Assembly (NCBI GenBank): GCA_028826165.1
Contig: JAPDFW010000059.1
Span: 757,001-821,000 of the forward strand
DNA from: Anaeramoeba ignava
Taxonomy: Eukaryota > Metamonada > Anaeramoebidae
Length of the DNA stretch: 64,000 nt
Direction of reading: 5' to 3'
In this document: positions 23,474 through 42,239 of the stretch, piece after piece
Layout of the letters: each line of letters starts with the position of its first letter
Position numbering within the stretch: the first letter of the stretch is position 1
Position numbers and translations under genes: made by a program
Notes under the pieces: model-generated
The model's input: only the letters and a program-made list of their open reading frames with translations
Told to the model about the DNA's origin: nothing
The model's database searches: none

Positions 23474-25368
23474 ATGGGAAGTTTAGCTGCAAATTCAAAT
23501 CAAACAATAAATTTTCTTCTTAATCATTCAATTAAATCAAACAATTTCAAAAATCCAAAACGATTTGTGAATAAAATCAAAACAATAGAAAGTAAAAAAA
23601 ATGGAAATGAAGTTTTAAGTAAAAAAAGTTTAAAAAAGAAAATTACAAAAAAAAAAGAATATCAAGAACAAAATTTAAGTTATTCTAAGAATCAGTTATC
23701 ACCTTCACTTTATAAAACTGAATTATGTCGTTCTTGGGAAGAGACTGGTTTTTGTAAATATGGTGGAAAATGCCAATTTGCGCATGGTGAACATGAATTA
23801 AGGTATAAATTTTAAATTTATAAAAAAAAAAAAGCAAAAATAAAAAAAAAGCAAAATAAAAAAAAGGAGAAATTTTTGATCAAAATTAAAATCAAAAGTT
23901 GAATTAATTTTAAAAACTAAAAACAAAAATTTCTTTGCAATGAAAAAAAGGGGTTTTGAGTTAGTTTTTAAAAATCAACTGTTTTGTTGAAAAATGGAGG
24001 AAAGGAAATTATTTCCTTTCCGCTCAAAAAGGGGAAAAATTTCCTTTTGAAAAGAGGAAAAGGACAGGAAAAATTTTCCTTTCCCCATTTTTGATGAAAA
24101 GAAAAATAATTTTATCCAAAAGTCCAACAAATTGAATTAAAAATATTAAAATTATGATTAAAATTCAAAATCAAAATGAAAATCAAAAATAAATATAAAT
24201 ATAAATATAAATATAAATATAAATATAAATATAAATATAAATATAAAATAAATATAAATATAAATATAAAAATAAATATAAATATAAATATAAATATAAA
24301 TATAAATATAAATATAAATATAAATATAAATATAAATATAAATATAAATATAAATATGAATATAAATATAAATATAAATATAAATATAAATATAAATATA
24401 AATATAAATATAAATATAAATATAAATATAAATATAAATATAAATATAAATATAAATATAAATATAAATATAAATATAAATATAAATTATAAATATAAAT
24501 ATAAATATAAATATAAATATAAATATAAATATAAATATAAATATAAATATAAATATAAATATAAATATAAATATAAATAAAACAATTATAAATATAAAAT
24601 AAATCTAAATAAATATAAATATAAAATATAAAATATAAATATAAATATAAATATAAATATAAATAAAATATAAATATAAATATAAATATAAATATAAATA
24701 TAAATTATAAATATAAATATAAATATAAATATAAATATAAATATAAATATAAATATAAATATAAATATAAATATAAATATAAATATAAATATAAATATAA
24801 ATATAAATATAAATATAAATATAAATATAAATATAAATATAAATATAAATATAAATATAAATATAAATATAAATATAAATATAAATATAAATATAAATAT
24901 AAATATAAATATAAATATAAATATAAATATAAATATAAATATAAATATAAATATAAATATAAATATAAAATTATAAATATAAATATAAAAATAAAATTAT
25001 AAAATTAAAATATAAATATAAAATTAAAATCTAAATAAAAATAAAAATCAAAATCAAAATCAAAATTAAAAATCTAAATTAAAATTAAAATCAAAATCAA
25101 AATCAAAATCAAAATCAAAATCAAAATAAAATTCAAAATTTCTCTTTAATGATTTGATAGAAATATTGCTAGACACCCAAAATATAAAACTCAAGTTTGT
25201 AAATCATTTCATAAAGATGGATTTTGTTGTTATGGAAAAAGATGTCGATTTATTCATGACAAAATTGAATCAACAACAAATCCAACACAATTTGAATTAT
25301 TTTCTTTAGAACCAAAAGCAGAAGAAGAACCTCCAAAAAGATTAAACATTTTTCGTTTATTATGCTAA
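23474..25368 (+). CDS. Tandem CCCH zinc-finger protein (tristetraprolin/ZFP36 type)
   Basis: Exons 23474-23802 and 25161-25368 join in phase (AG|A gives Arg) to 178 residues. Finger 1 is [19 protein letters not shown] followed by [12 protein letters not shown], giving C-x8-C-x5-C-x3-H. The intron then splits the linker, and finger 2 is [20 protein letters not shown] followed by CRFIHD, with the same spacing. Both fingers carry the YKT(E/Q)-(L/V)-C lead-in and the ~18-residue linker typical of TTP-family proteins, which bind AU-rich elements in mRNA 3' ends and promote decay. The N-terminal ~80 residues are basic and not recognised. The C-terminus is short ([11 protein letters not shown]). The intron is 1.36 kb, mostly (ATAAAT)n. 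Confidence 0.94.
24184..25015. repeat. Intronic (ATAAAT)n microsatellite, CCCH gene
   Basis: Long, nearly perfect hexamer arrays (24186-24580 and about 24600-24968) with few substitutions, much more homogeneous than other repeats in the window. Confidence 0.95.
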
Positions 25369-31987
<6,619 letters not shown>

Positions 31988-32198
31988 TTTGCTTTTTTTT
32001 TCAAAAATTCCACTTTTTTTTTTTGATGTTCTTTGCTTGTTTTGTTTTTTCTCAAATAATTTCTAGTTAATAATTTTACATCCAAAATTTGTTTTAGGAA
32101 GAAAATAAAAAGAACAAAATAAAAAAACAAAAACCGTTAAAAAAATAAATTCAAAAAAATAAATTAAAATTTTTTTCATTTTTTTTTCTTTTTAAAAA

Positions 32199-35100
32199 AT
32201 GGATCAATTTAATTTAAGAAAAAAAATTCTTGAAAAATTAAAAATAAGAGGTTTTTCAATTCGTCCAAATGCAATGAAACAACTTATTGATTTTATTTTT
32301 AATCAAAATATTGAAAATATTTCTGATTCAACTGATTTAATAATTGAAGAAATTGTCCAAACAATAATTACATTTGCAAAAGAAGGAATTAAACAACAAT
32401 CAAAAAGTTTGAAATGAAAAATCAAAATTAAAATTTAAAATTAAAATTCAAAATTAAAATCAAAATCAAAATCAAAATCAAATTTAAAATCAAATTAAAA
32501 TTAAAATTAAAATTAAAATTAAAATCTAAATCAAAATCAAAATCAAAATCAAAATCAAAATCAAAATCAAAATCAAAATCAAAATCAAAAATCAAATCAA
32601 AATCAAATTTAAAATTAAAATCAAAATTAAAATCAAAATTAAAATTAAAATTTAAAATTAAAATCAAAATTAAAATTAAAATCAAAATCAAAATCAAATT
32701 CAAAATCAAAATCAAAATTAAAATTAAAATTAAAATCAAAATCAAAATCAAAATCAAAATCAAAATCAAAATCAAAATCAAAATTAAAATCAAAATCAAA
32801 ATTAAAATTAAAATTAAAATCAAAATTAAAATTAAATTAAAATCAAAATCAAAATTAAAATTGTTTTTTCTTTTGGATAATTTTTTAAAGATGCAATTAT
32901 TGATCTTGATATTGTAACTAAAATTATTACTAAATTCCAAAATCAAGATACAAAAAATATAGAAACTGAAAATTTAGTTAAAGAATTATCAGTAATTTCT
33001 GCACTAAATCATCCAAAATATTCATATTCAAATAATTTAAATGGAGATTTAATTATGAATTCTCAAAAAATAAACGATTTACTTGGTGATTCAAATATAA
33101 AAACAAATATGTTTATAGAAAGATTTGAAATTGTGAGAAGAAGATTAGAAAGAAATTCATTATTTTCAAATAATTTAAATTCATTTCAAGTGATTTTATT
33201 TTAAAAATTTATTCTCTTTTTTTCTAATTCATTAATTTTTTTATAAATTTTTCTATTTTTGTTTGCTTTAGTTAACTCCAGTTAATGCTTTATTAGGTTT
33301 AAGGAATCAAACTATAGTTTGTGGAATGATTTATAAATTAGAAGATGGAGGATTTTATTTAGAAGATAAAACTGGCACAATTAAACTTAATCTGGAAAAT
33401 ACAATATCCTTTTATTCATTTTCAATTCAAAATCAAAATCAAAATTAAAATTAAAATCAAAATAAAAATCAAAATCAAAATTAAATTCAAAATCAAAATT
33501 GAAATCAAAATTGAAAATCAAAATATAAATCAAAATATAAATCAAAATCAAAATTGAAAATCAAAATTAAAATTAAAATCAAAATTGAAAATCAAAATTA
33601 AAATTAAAATTAAAATTAAAATCAAAATCAAAATCAAAATTAAAATCAAAATCAAAATTAAAATCAAATCAAAATCAAAATCAAAATATAAATCAAAATC
33701 AAAATCAAAATAAAAATCAAAATCAAAATCAAAATCAAATTCAAATTCAAAATTAAAATCAAATTCAAAATATAAATCAAAATCAAAATTAAAATCAAAA
33801 TCAAAATCAAAATCAAAATCAAAATCAAAATCAAAATCAAAATCAAAATCAAATTAAAATTCAAAATCAAAATCAAAATCGAAATATAAATCAAAATCTA
33901 AATCAAATTCAAAATTAAAATCTAAATATAAATGAAAATCAAAATCAAAATCAAAATATAAATTAAAATTAAATTCAAAATCAAAATAAAATCAAAATCA
34001 AAATCAAAATTAAAATGAAAATGAAAATCAAAATCAAAATCAAAATTAAAATCAAAACCAAAATCAAAATCAAAATCTAAATCAAATTCAAAATTAAAAT
34101 TAAAATCAAAATCAAAATCAAAATCAAAATCAAAATTAAAATTAAAATTAAAATCAAAATCAAAATTAAAATCAAATTCAAAATCAAAATCAAAATCAAA
34201 ATTAAAATTAAAATCAAAATCAAAATTAAAATTTAAATTAAAATCAAAATTAAAATCAAAATCAAAATCAAAACCAAAATTAAAATGAAAATCAAAATTA
34301 AAATTTTCTTTGATTATCAATTCATTTTCAATACAATATAACAACTGGAGTATTTACTGAAACTTGTATTGTTTTAGTTGAAGGATATTGTGAAGGAGAT
34401 GCTTTTATTGCTGAAACTCTTGGATTTCCACCATGTGAGAAACGAGAAGAAACAATAAAAGCACTTGGATATACTTTAAATAGAGGAGGATTAGAAATGT
34501 TTGATTCACAAATTACTATTCAAGATTATGTGATTTATCGAATTTATTTTATTTTTTATTTCTTTTTATTTATTTAACATTTTATTATTATTTTTTGCAT
34601 ATTTTTTCAAACAGAATCAAATTATTCAAATAGAAAAAGATGATCTTGATAAACAGATTATTTTTGTTTCTGAAATAAATTTTGATCAACAAGAATCCTT
34701 TGATAATTTAGATTTATTATTTCAAGGATTTAATGTAGAAAATTGTCCTTCAATGTTTGTTCTTATTGGAAATTTTACAAAATCAATTTTCCGAAAGTAA
34801 GGAATTATTTTAAATTGAATATTAATTTAAATCTTTAATTTGATTTAAATATATTTAATTTAAATATTTTTGATTTAAATATATTTGATTTAAATATTTG
34901 ATTTAAATATTTGATTTAAATATTTGATTTAATTTGATTTAAATATATTTGATTTAAATATTGATTTAAATATTTTATTTAAATAAAATTTGATTTAAAT
35001 ATTTGATTTAAATATTTGATTTAAATATTTGATTTAAATATTTGATTTAAATATTAATTTAAATATTAATTTAAATATTTGATTTAAATTGAATATTAAT

Positions 35101-37786
35101 TTAAAATATATTTGATTTAAATATTTAATTTAAAAATATATTTGATTTAAAATATATTTGGATTTAAATATTTGATTTTAATTTGATTGATTTAAATAAT
35201 TTGATTTAAAATAATTTGATTTAAATATTTGATTTTAAATATTTGATTTAAATATTTGATTTAAATATTTGATTTAAATATATTTGATTTTAAAAAATAT
35301 ATTTCATTTTAAATATTTTGATTTTGATTTAAATATTTGATTTAAATATTTATTTTGATTTTTTAAAATTTGATTTTAAAATATTTGATTTAATTTAATA
35401 AATTTAAAATATATTTGATTTAAATATTTGATTTAAATATTTGATTTAAATATTTGATTTAAATATTTGATTTAAATATTTGATTTAAATATTTTGATTT
35501 AAATATATTTGATTTAAATCTTTAATTGATTTAAATATTGATTTAAATAAAAATATTGATTTAAATAATTCAGGATTAAAAGATTTAAATATTGATTTAA
35601 ATTTATTTAATTTTTAAAAATTGATTTAAATTAAAAATCTTGAAATAGATTTAACAAAATTCCTTTTCGGTAAATTGTTTTGATTTTCTTTTTGCATTTT
35701 TATTTTTAATCAAAATTTTCTTTTTCATTATTATTTCAAAAAGACTGTTTTTTCAAAAGAAATATAATAGCTATTACAAAAATGATTGAAATTCATTCTT
35801 CCAATTTGTCAAAATTTAACAACACTAAACCTAAATATTGTTTTTAAATTAAAAGGACCTTTAAAATTCAGGATTAAAAGATGTTATACCAAAATATTCA
35901 AAAATTAAAATCAAAATATTTTATTCGTTCTATATTCACAAAAATATAAATCAAAATTAAAAATCAAAATCAGAATTACAATCAAAATTTCAAATAAAGT
36001 CCATTTCAAAACAACAAATCCAAAATATAAATTTTCGGTAAATTGTTTTGATTTTCTTTTTGCATTTTTATTTTTAATCAAAATTTTTCTTTTTCATTAA
36101 AATTATTATCAAAAAAAATCCGTTTTTATCAAAAGAAATTGTTATTTATAGAGATGATATTACAAAAAAAATGATTAGAAAAAATCAAAATTCTTCCAAT
36201 TCTTGATCAAAAATAACAAATTTAAAATCAAAATCAACATGTAAACCTAAATATAAAATCAAAATCAAAATAAATCAAAATCAAAATCAAAATCAAAATC
36301 AAAAAATCAAAATCAAAATCAAAATCAAAATCAAAATCAAAAAAAATCAAAAAAAAATCAAAATCAAAATCAAAATCAAAAATAAAATCAAAATCAAAAT
36401 CAAAATAAAAATCAAAAAATCAAAATTCAAAAAAATCAAAATCAAAAATCAAAATATAAAATTAAATCAAAAATATAAATCAAAATAAAAATAAAATCAA
36501 AATCAAAATCAAAATCAAAATAAATCAAAAATCAAAATATAAATCAAAATAAATCAAAAAAATCAAAAAAATCAAAATCAAAATTAAAATCAAAATCAAA
36601 AATATAAATTAAAAAAAATCAAAAATAAATCAAAATTAAAAAATCAAAATCAAAATCAAAATCAAAAATAAAAAAATCAAAATCAAAATCAAAAAAAATC
36701 AAAATCAAAATCAAAATCAAAATCAAAATTAAAATCAAAAAAAATCAAAATCAAAATCAAAATCAAAATCAAAATCAAAATCAAAAATCAAAATCAAAAT
36801 ATAAATCAAAATATAAAATCAAAATATAAATTAAAATAAAATAAATATAAAAAAATCAAAATATAAATCAAAATTTAAAATAAATCTAAAATCAAAATCT
36901 AAAATCTAAATCAAAATCAAAATATAAATTAAAGAATCAAAATATAAATTAAAATCAAAATATAAATCAAAATCAAAATCAAAATTAAAATCAAAATCAA
37001 AATCAAAATCAAAATCTAAATCAAAATCAAAATCAAAATATAAATTAAAATATAAATCAAAATCTAAATCAAAATCTAAATCAAAATCTAAATCAAAATC
37101 AAAATCAAAATATAAATTAAAATATAAATTAAAATATAAATTCAAAATCTAAATCTAAATCTAAATCTAAATCAAAATCAAAATCTAAATCTAAATCTAA
37201 ATCAAAATCAAAATATAAATTAAAATCAAAATATAAATTAAAATATAAATTAAAATCAAAATTAAAATCAAAATCAAAATCAAAATCAAAATCAAAATCA
37301 AAATATAAATTAAAATCAATATATAAATCAAAATCAAAATCAAAATCAAAATCTAAATATAAATTAAAATCAAAATTAAATCAAAATAAATTAAAATCAA
37401 AATTAAAATCAAAATCAAAATTAAAATCAAAATCAAAATCTAAATGAAAAAGGTTGCAAAAACTATTCTTGATCAAGGTCATCTTTCTCCATTCCCTCTT
37501 CATATTAAACCAATTATCTGCAATTTAGATCATTCTTTAAGATTATTTCCAACTCCACATTCAGTAAAATTAAATTTAAAAATTAAAATTAAAAATTGTT
37601 TTAAATTTTGTTTTTGTTTTTGTTTTTGTTTTTAAAAAGATGGTTTTATGTGATAATTTTGATACTTTTGAAGGTTCTTATGAAGGATGTCATTATTTTA
37701 ATCCAGGATTATTTTCTATTGAATCTTCTTTTGTTGTTTATTATCCATTAACAGATGAAGTTGAATTTTCAAGAATAAAAAAATAA
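32199..37786 (+). CDS. POLE2: DNA polymerase epsilon subunit B (POLE2/Dpb2), middle exons unresolved
   Basis: Confident exons: 32199-32406, 32891-33189, 33272-33403, 34335-34529, 34615-34796, 37453-37563 and 37640-37786, all consistent in phase. The N-terminus MDQFNLRKKILEKLKIRGFS is the helical Dpb2 N-domain. CGMIYKLEDGGFYLEDKTGT is the OB-fold region, TCIVLVEGYCEGDAFIAETL continues it, and FVLIGNFTKSIF begins the phosphoesterase-like fold. ILDQGHLSPFPLHIKPI and CHYFNPGLFSIESSFVVYYP close it. POLE2 is the essential non-catalytic B-subunit of the leading-strand polymerase. Exons for the centre of the phosphoesterase domain should lie between 34797 and 37452. Fragments such as VHFKTTNPKYKF (~36000) and KEIVIYRDDITKKMIRKN (~36130-36190) are visible but I could not join them cleanly. 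Intron 3 appears to be AT-AC. Confidence 0.93.
32415..32865. repeat. Intronic (AAAATC/AAAATT)n repeat, POLE2 intron 1
   Basis: Hexamer repeat with the A-rich strand as sense. The intron begins with the weaker donor GTTTGA at 32407. Confidence 0.9.
33404..34334 (+). other. Probable U12-type AT-AC intron in POLE2
   Basis: The intron starts with ATATCCTTTT, the U12-type 5' splice consensus, and can end at TTTTCAATAC. Splicing there joins codons ...GAA AAT ACA | AAT ATA ACA ACT GGA in phase 0 and restores LNLENT-NITTGVFTETC, as expected for POLE2. No GT-AG pair gives an open frame. TTCTTTGAT, 7 of 9 matches to the U12 branch consensus TTCCTTRAC, ends about 21 bases before the 3' end. The interior (33425-34310) is AAAATC/AAAATT repeat. 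Confidence 0.7.
34830..35560. repeat. Intronic satellite, TTTGATTTAAATAT family, POLE2
   Basis: Same unit as the 6.8, 16.5 and 51.4 kb arrays, here inside a gene and more degenerate. Confidence 0.9.
35572..36215 (+). repeat. Diverged tandem duplication containing POLE2 exon fragments
   Basis: TTCAGGATTAAAAGAT occurs at ~35572 and ~35869. TTTTCGGTAAATTGTTTTGAT, in shortened form, marks a shared segment at ~35665 and ~36030. CAAAAGAAAT.. with ATTACAAAAA-ATGATT occurs at ~35753 and ~36135. The right copy keeps the better coding version (TTNPKYKF, EIVIYRDDITKKM). The left copy keeps an AG before the exon but has stops in it. Confidence 0.65.
36240..37440. repeat. Intronic (AAAATC)n and (AAATCTAAATC)n repeat, POLE2
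   Basis: A hexamer array with ATAAATC and CTAAATC variants occupies the last large POLE2 intron up to the 3' splice site at 37451-37452. Confidence 0.9.
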
Positions 37787-37903
37787 AAGAAAAAAAAAAA
37801 AAGAAAACTATTTAAGAATAAAAAATTTTTTTTTTCATTTTTCATTTTTCATTTTTCATTTTTAATTTAAAAAAAATTTGATTTTTGATTTTTGATTTTA
37901 AAA

Positions 37904-38914
37904 ATGTCAAAAGATTTATTAACATTTGGGAATATTCAATTTCAAAATGAAGAAAAAGCAGGAATCCAAAGTCAATTAATTCAAAAAATAGATTCCAAAC
38001 ATTTATCAACAAGACCTGGACCAGGAAATCGAAAATTAGAATATTTGCCATCATGGAAAGTAATTGATCTAGCGAACCGAACATTTGGATTTAACGGATG
38101 GAGTTCAAGAATCATAACTGTCAATCAAGAGTTTATTGAGATCAAACCAAATAATAGATGCACTGCAATGTTTTCAACAATTCTTAGAATAACCTTAAAG
38201 GATGGCACTTATCATGAAGATATTGGTTTCGGTTGTAGTGAAAATCAACCCTCAAAAATTTCCGCTATTGAAAATGCTAAAAAGGAAAGTGTTACTGATG
38301 CTTTGAAACGCTGTTTGCGTTTGTTTGGAAATTATCTTGGAAATGGTTTGGCTGTTTCTTCAATTTCTTTTGAAAGACATGATTTAACTATGCAACAAAG
38401 TCAACTTTATCAAAGTAATACTCAACAATCTTTATCTCAAGCTAATTGGGAGCAACAAAATTATGAGGAAATGAAAAAGAAGAAGAAGAAAGCGAAAAAT
38501 AAAAAAAGAAAGAAACCTGAGAAATATGAAGAGAAATTTAACAATCCAAATATTCAAAATAATCCAAATATTCAAAATCAAAATCAAAATATTCCAAATA
38601 TTCAAAATCAAAATTCAAATATTCAAAATCCAAATATTCAAAATCAAAATCAAAATATTCAAAATAATCCAAATATTCAAAATCAAAATAATATTCAAAA
38701 TAATCAAAATAATTCTTTTCAATCTCAATCTCAATCTCAAGTTGCAAGAAATATGAAAAATCAAAATTTTAATCAGATTCCTTCAAATCAAACTAATCAA
38801 AATTTCGCTCAATTCAATCATCAAAATAATCAAAATTTTATTAATGAAAATAATGGTAGACAATTCCAAACAAACAGTCAAATACAAGTTCAAAATATTT
38901 CTCGACAAATGTAG
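37904..38914 (+). CDS. RAD52: RAD52 recombination mediator
   Basis: Single exon, 336 residues, starting at MSKDLLTFGNIQFQNEEKAG and ending at TAG. Residues ~15-165 are the conserved Rad52 ring-forming DNA-binding domain: STRPGPGNRKLEYLPSWKVI, LANRTFGFNGWSS, YHEDIGFGCSENQ, AKKESVTDALKRCLRLFGN and YLGNGLA. Rad52 anneals single-stranded DNA and loads recombinase. Residues ~190-205 are a Lys/Arg block that could be a nuclear signal. The rest is Asn/Gln-rich (NNPNIQNNPNIQNQNQ), partly an AATATTCAAAATCAA repeat, and lacks a recognisable RPA or Rad51-binding motif. It lies 117 bases after the POLE2 stop on the same strand. Confidence 0.96.
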   Translation: MSKDLLTFGNIQFQNEEKAGIQSQLIQKIDSKHLSTRPGPGNRKLEYLPSWKVIDLANRTFGFNGWSSRIITVNQEFIEIKPNNRCTAMFSTILRITLKDGTYHEDIGFGCSENQPSKISAIENAKKESVTDALKRCLRLFGNYLGNGLAVSSISFERHDLTMQQSQLYQSNTQQSLSQANWEQQNYEEMKKKKKKAKNKKRKKPEKYEEKFNNPNIQNNPNIQNQNQNIPNIQNQNSNIQNPNIQNQNQNIQNNPNIQNQNNIQNNQNNSFQSQSQSQVARNMKNQNFNQIPSNQTNQNFAQFNHQNNQNFINENNGRQFQTNSQIQVQNISRQM

Positions 38915-39026
38915 TTTTGAATTTTATTTCTTCTTTTTCTTCTCTTTTTTTTTTAAATTTTTTTTTTGACTTCATTAAAAAAAAAGAAAAAATTTTTGAT
39001 TGATTTTTTGATTGATATGTTTTTTT

Positions 39027-40401
39027 TTAAATGAAAAAGCATTCAAGTTCATCAACAACCCATGAAGAATAAGAACCAGCTAAATAACTTTTAGCTTCAT
39101 TTGATCCATAAATAATTCCATTTGGTAAATTATAAGTGTGTCCAAAATTTGTATAACCTGTTTGAAGGTTTTCTTTGAGCCAAATATCTCCTCCAAAAAT
39201 TGGTCCATAATCAAAATTATAACGAAGTGCATTTTGAACTTTGGTTTCTTGAATTGGAAATTTCTCTGATTTTCGATCGTTCTTATCATTTCTTAAGGAA
39301 AAAATAAAACAATCTTCATCTGGAATGATTCTATTGTTTATCCCAGTTGTAAATCCAATTTGAGTAAATCCTCCAAAAATAAAATTATCTTTTGTTTTGA
39401 CAATAACTAATGTTTTCCCTTTATCATCAACTTTTTGATGGAAAATTTTTGATGAAAATCCATCTCTTTTGGATGAAAATCCCAATTTCATTTTGTAAAA
39501 AAATTCATCATCATTGATCCATTCTCTTAATTTATTCACATCTTTAATGCCTTGTATTGTTGTTGATTTGAATCTCATTCTTGATTTGAAAAGAAATGAT
39601 TTTTCTTGTTCAATAAATTGATTTAATTCTTTTTCATCTTGAATATTTTGGAATTGAATTAATTTTTGTGAAATTTCATTTGGAATTAAATCTTCTTTCA
39701 AAACGTTTTCAATTTGCTCTTTTGTAAAATCAATAAATCTGATTTTATCAATGACATTGGGAACTTGATTAATATTTGATTTATGTTTTCCCCATTTGAT
39801 TATTGATTGAAAAATATCAAATTCATTTGCTGAGATATTATCATTTGATAATATTGAATTTAAATGATTTTCTTCAAGTTCAAGAAAAAATGAAGTTTTG
39901 ATAAATTCTTCAAAATTTTGGAAAATAAATTGATAACAAAAATCTAATAGCTGATTGAAGTTCATTGATTCAGATAATTTAAGAACATCAACAACAAATT
40001 CAATTTGAAAATTCTTTTGGATAAAATTTGAACAAATTTCAATTAATTCATCAATTAAATATTTTGATGAAAAAATTAAAATTTGAATTGCATTTTCTAA
40101 ATTAATTTCAATTTTTCCTGAATAAAAATAATTCAAAATTAAAGATAGAATTGGACTTGAAACATCTTTTAGAATCATTTTATTTTCTTGATATTCTTTC
40201 ATTTTGGATTTAAAAAGAGATTTAAAATATTGACTTCTTGAAGAAAGAATTGATTTATGAGTTTTAAATGAAGTTTGATCTTTGCTCACAAATTATTTCA
40301 AAATCAAAATAACTTTCTTCTTCTTTTTCATTTTCATTTTGATTTTGAAATAAATTTTTTAAATCATTTGAAAGTTTTTCTAAATTTAAATAAGTTTCCA
40401 T
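39027..40401 (-). CDS. BTB-BACK-TLDc protein with a frameshift near the N-terminus
   Basis: The probable start is the ATG at 40399-40401 (METYLNLEKLSNDLKNLF). About 40 codons on, at 40275-40290, the frame must shift to reach the long ORF: expected DFEIICE-x-DQTSFKTHKSI, but the read frame runs into ATT TAA. From there ~420 residues are open. They comprise a BTB domain (FKTHKSILSSRSQYFKSLF), a BACK region, then TLDc (LREWINDDEFFYKMKLGFSS, FIFGGFTQIGF, SYLAGSYSSWVVDELE). TLDc domains are linked to oxidative-stress protection and V-ATPase regulation, and BTB-BACK to cullin-3 adaptors; the combination's role is unknown. The small frameshift could be a sequencing error or early decay. Confidence 0.85.
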
Positions 40402-40466
40402 TTTAAATAAAATTTGAAAAAAGAAAAAATGAATTTTAATTTTTTCATTTTTTTTCTTTTTTAAAA

Positions 40467-42231
40467 ATGAATGAAATTATATTTTTTGGTTATAATACAT
40501 ATCCAAAACTTATCAAAAATAAACCAAATAAAATAATAAAACCAATTCAATTTAAATTTGAAAATGAAAATGAAAATGAAAATGAAAAACAAATTAAACA
40601 AATTTCATCAAGTCATTATTCAACAATTTTCCTTTTTAAAAATGAAAAAGCAATAGAATATTTAAAAGAAAATTATTCAAATCAAAATCCTTCAAAAATC
40701 CAAATTGAAGAAAATATTCAAAAAGTAACTGTTGGTTGGCAAAATGAAGCTATTTTAACAATAGAAGGAAATGTATTTGCCAAAGGAAAAGATATTAATC
40801 CAAAAAATCCAAATGAATTTATCAATATTTCATCATTAATTGAAGATACAAATGATAGAATAATTGAAGATATTGTTTCTGGTTTTTTCAATTTACTTAT
40901 TAACTTCAAATCAAAATGTTTATGGAATTGGTTTAAATGATTATGGCCAACTTGATTTTGATTCTAAAACACTTTATGAAACAGAAAAACCAATTTTAAT
41001 GATGAAAAATGTTTCTAAAATATTTTCAGGAAATTCTTCACTTCATGTTTTTATTTTAAATTCAAATCAAGAATTATTTGGATGCGGATGGAATAAATAT
41101 GGTCAACTTGGATTAGGAGAATCAAGAAAAGAAATGAAAATCCAAAAATTAACCAAAATCCAAAATATTCCAAAAGGCAAAATAATTGATATTCAATCTG
41201 GGAATTTTCATTCAATAATGTTGATTGAATATCAAAATCCAAAAAGAAAACTTTATTCATGTGGGTATTATCGATATAATGGGCTTGGCAAAGATGAAGA
41301 TACTTATGAATTTACTGAAATCAAATCATCTTTATTTGAAAATGATGATAATATTCTTGAATTTTCTGTTGGAAATTATCATACTTTGATTTTAACTTCC
41401 AATTCAAAATTGATAGGATTTGGTGATAATTATTATGATGAATTAAGAAATGGAAATACAAATACACAACTATCTCCTATTCAAATTGAACTTCCTAAAT
41501 TAAGATTTAATGAAAATATTTCCAATTATCATATCTCTTGTGGATTATGAAAAATCATTTCTTTATTATTCTCCTCTCCTTTTTCCAATCTTGAAGAAGA
41601 TTTGATAAAATTATTTGAAAGAAAAGAATTTTGCAATATTTCATTTAAAACCAAAAATGGAGAAATAATTGAAGCTCATAAATTAATATTGAAATATAGA
41701 TTAAATCAAAATGAAATTGAAAAACTTAAAGAAATTATTTCAAATAAATCAATTCAAGAATCAAATCAAATATTTGAAATGATTTATTCAAACAATTCCA
41801 AAATAAATCCAAAATTATATTCTGAAATTAAAGAAATTATAAATTCAAATGAAAAAATTGAAGAAACAATGAAAAGAATTTATTTAAATGAAAATGAAAA
41901 TGAAAATGAAAAAGATTTTATAATTGAAAGAAAAGAAAAACAATATAAATTTCCAAAATTAATATTAATAATGAGAAGTGAATTATATCGAGGAATGTTT
42001 TTATCTGTAATAAATGATAAATCTAATAAAGTTACAGATTATAGTGAATTAAGTAATAAATCATTTCAAATATTTGAATATTGGATTTATTCAAATCAAA
42101 TTAAAGAAGAAATTCAAATTACACAAGAAATTATTGATGAAATTCAAATTGGAATTGATTATTTTCAATTAAATCAAACAAATCCAAATTTATTTGATTT
42201 ATTAATTAAAAAATTTAATAATCAAAAATAA
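40467..42231 (+). pseudogene. RCC1-repeat/BTB protein, disrupted by a frameshift and an in-frame TGA
   Basis: MNEIIFFGYNTYPKLI starts an RCC1-type propeller. Four repeats are clear: VYGIGLNDYGQLDF, LFGCGWNKYGQLGLGE, LYSCGYYRYNGLGKDE and LIGFGDNYYDELRNG. The frame shifts within the T6 run at 40883-40888 (IEDIVSGF to YLLTSNQN). At 41548-41550 a TGA follows ISCGL. The same frame then continues for 226 codons (KIISLLFSSPFSNLEEDLIK) into a BTB region (FCNISFKTKNGEIIEAHKL). The TGA sits where RCC1/BTB relatives usually have Trp. With two lesions in a cluster of broken relatives I call it a pseudogene, though indel error plus one point change would give the same picture. Confidence 0.72.
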
Positions 42232-42239
42232 TAAAAAAA

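Noticed and set aside
24184-24968. Array of TATAAA as a promoter cluster
   Set aside because: It is a pure hexamer microsatellite inside an intron; TATA-like matches follow from the repeat.
39027-39289. Small overlapping minus ORF at 39080-39289
   Set aside because: It is a shadow frame of the TLDc coding region.
41548-41550. TGA as a general Trp codon in this organism
   Set aside because: Trp is encoded by TGG throughout MOB1, Sel1, PP2C, FNTA and others; only two isolated TGA cases were seen.
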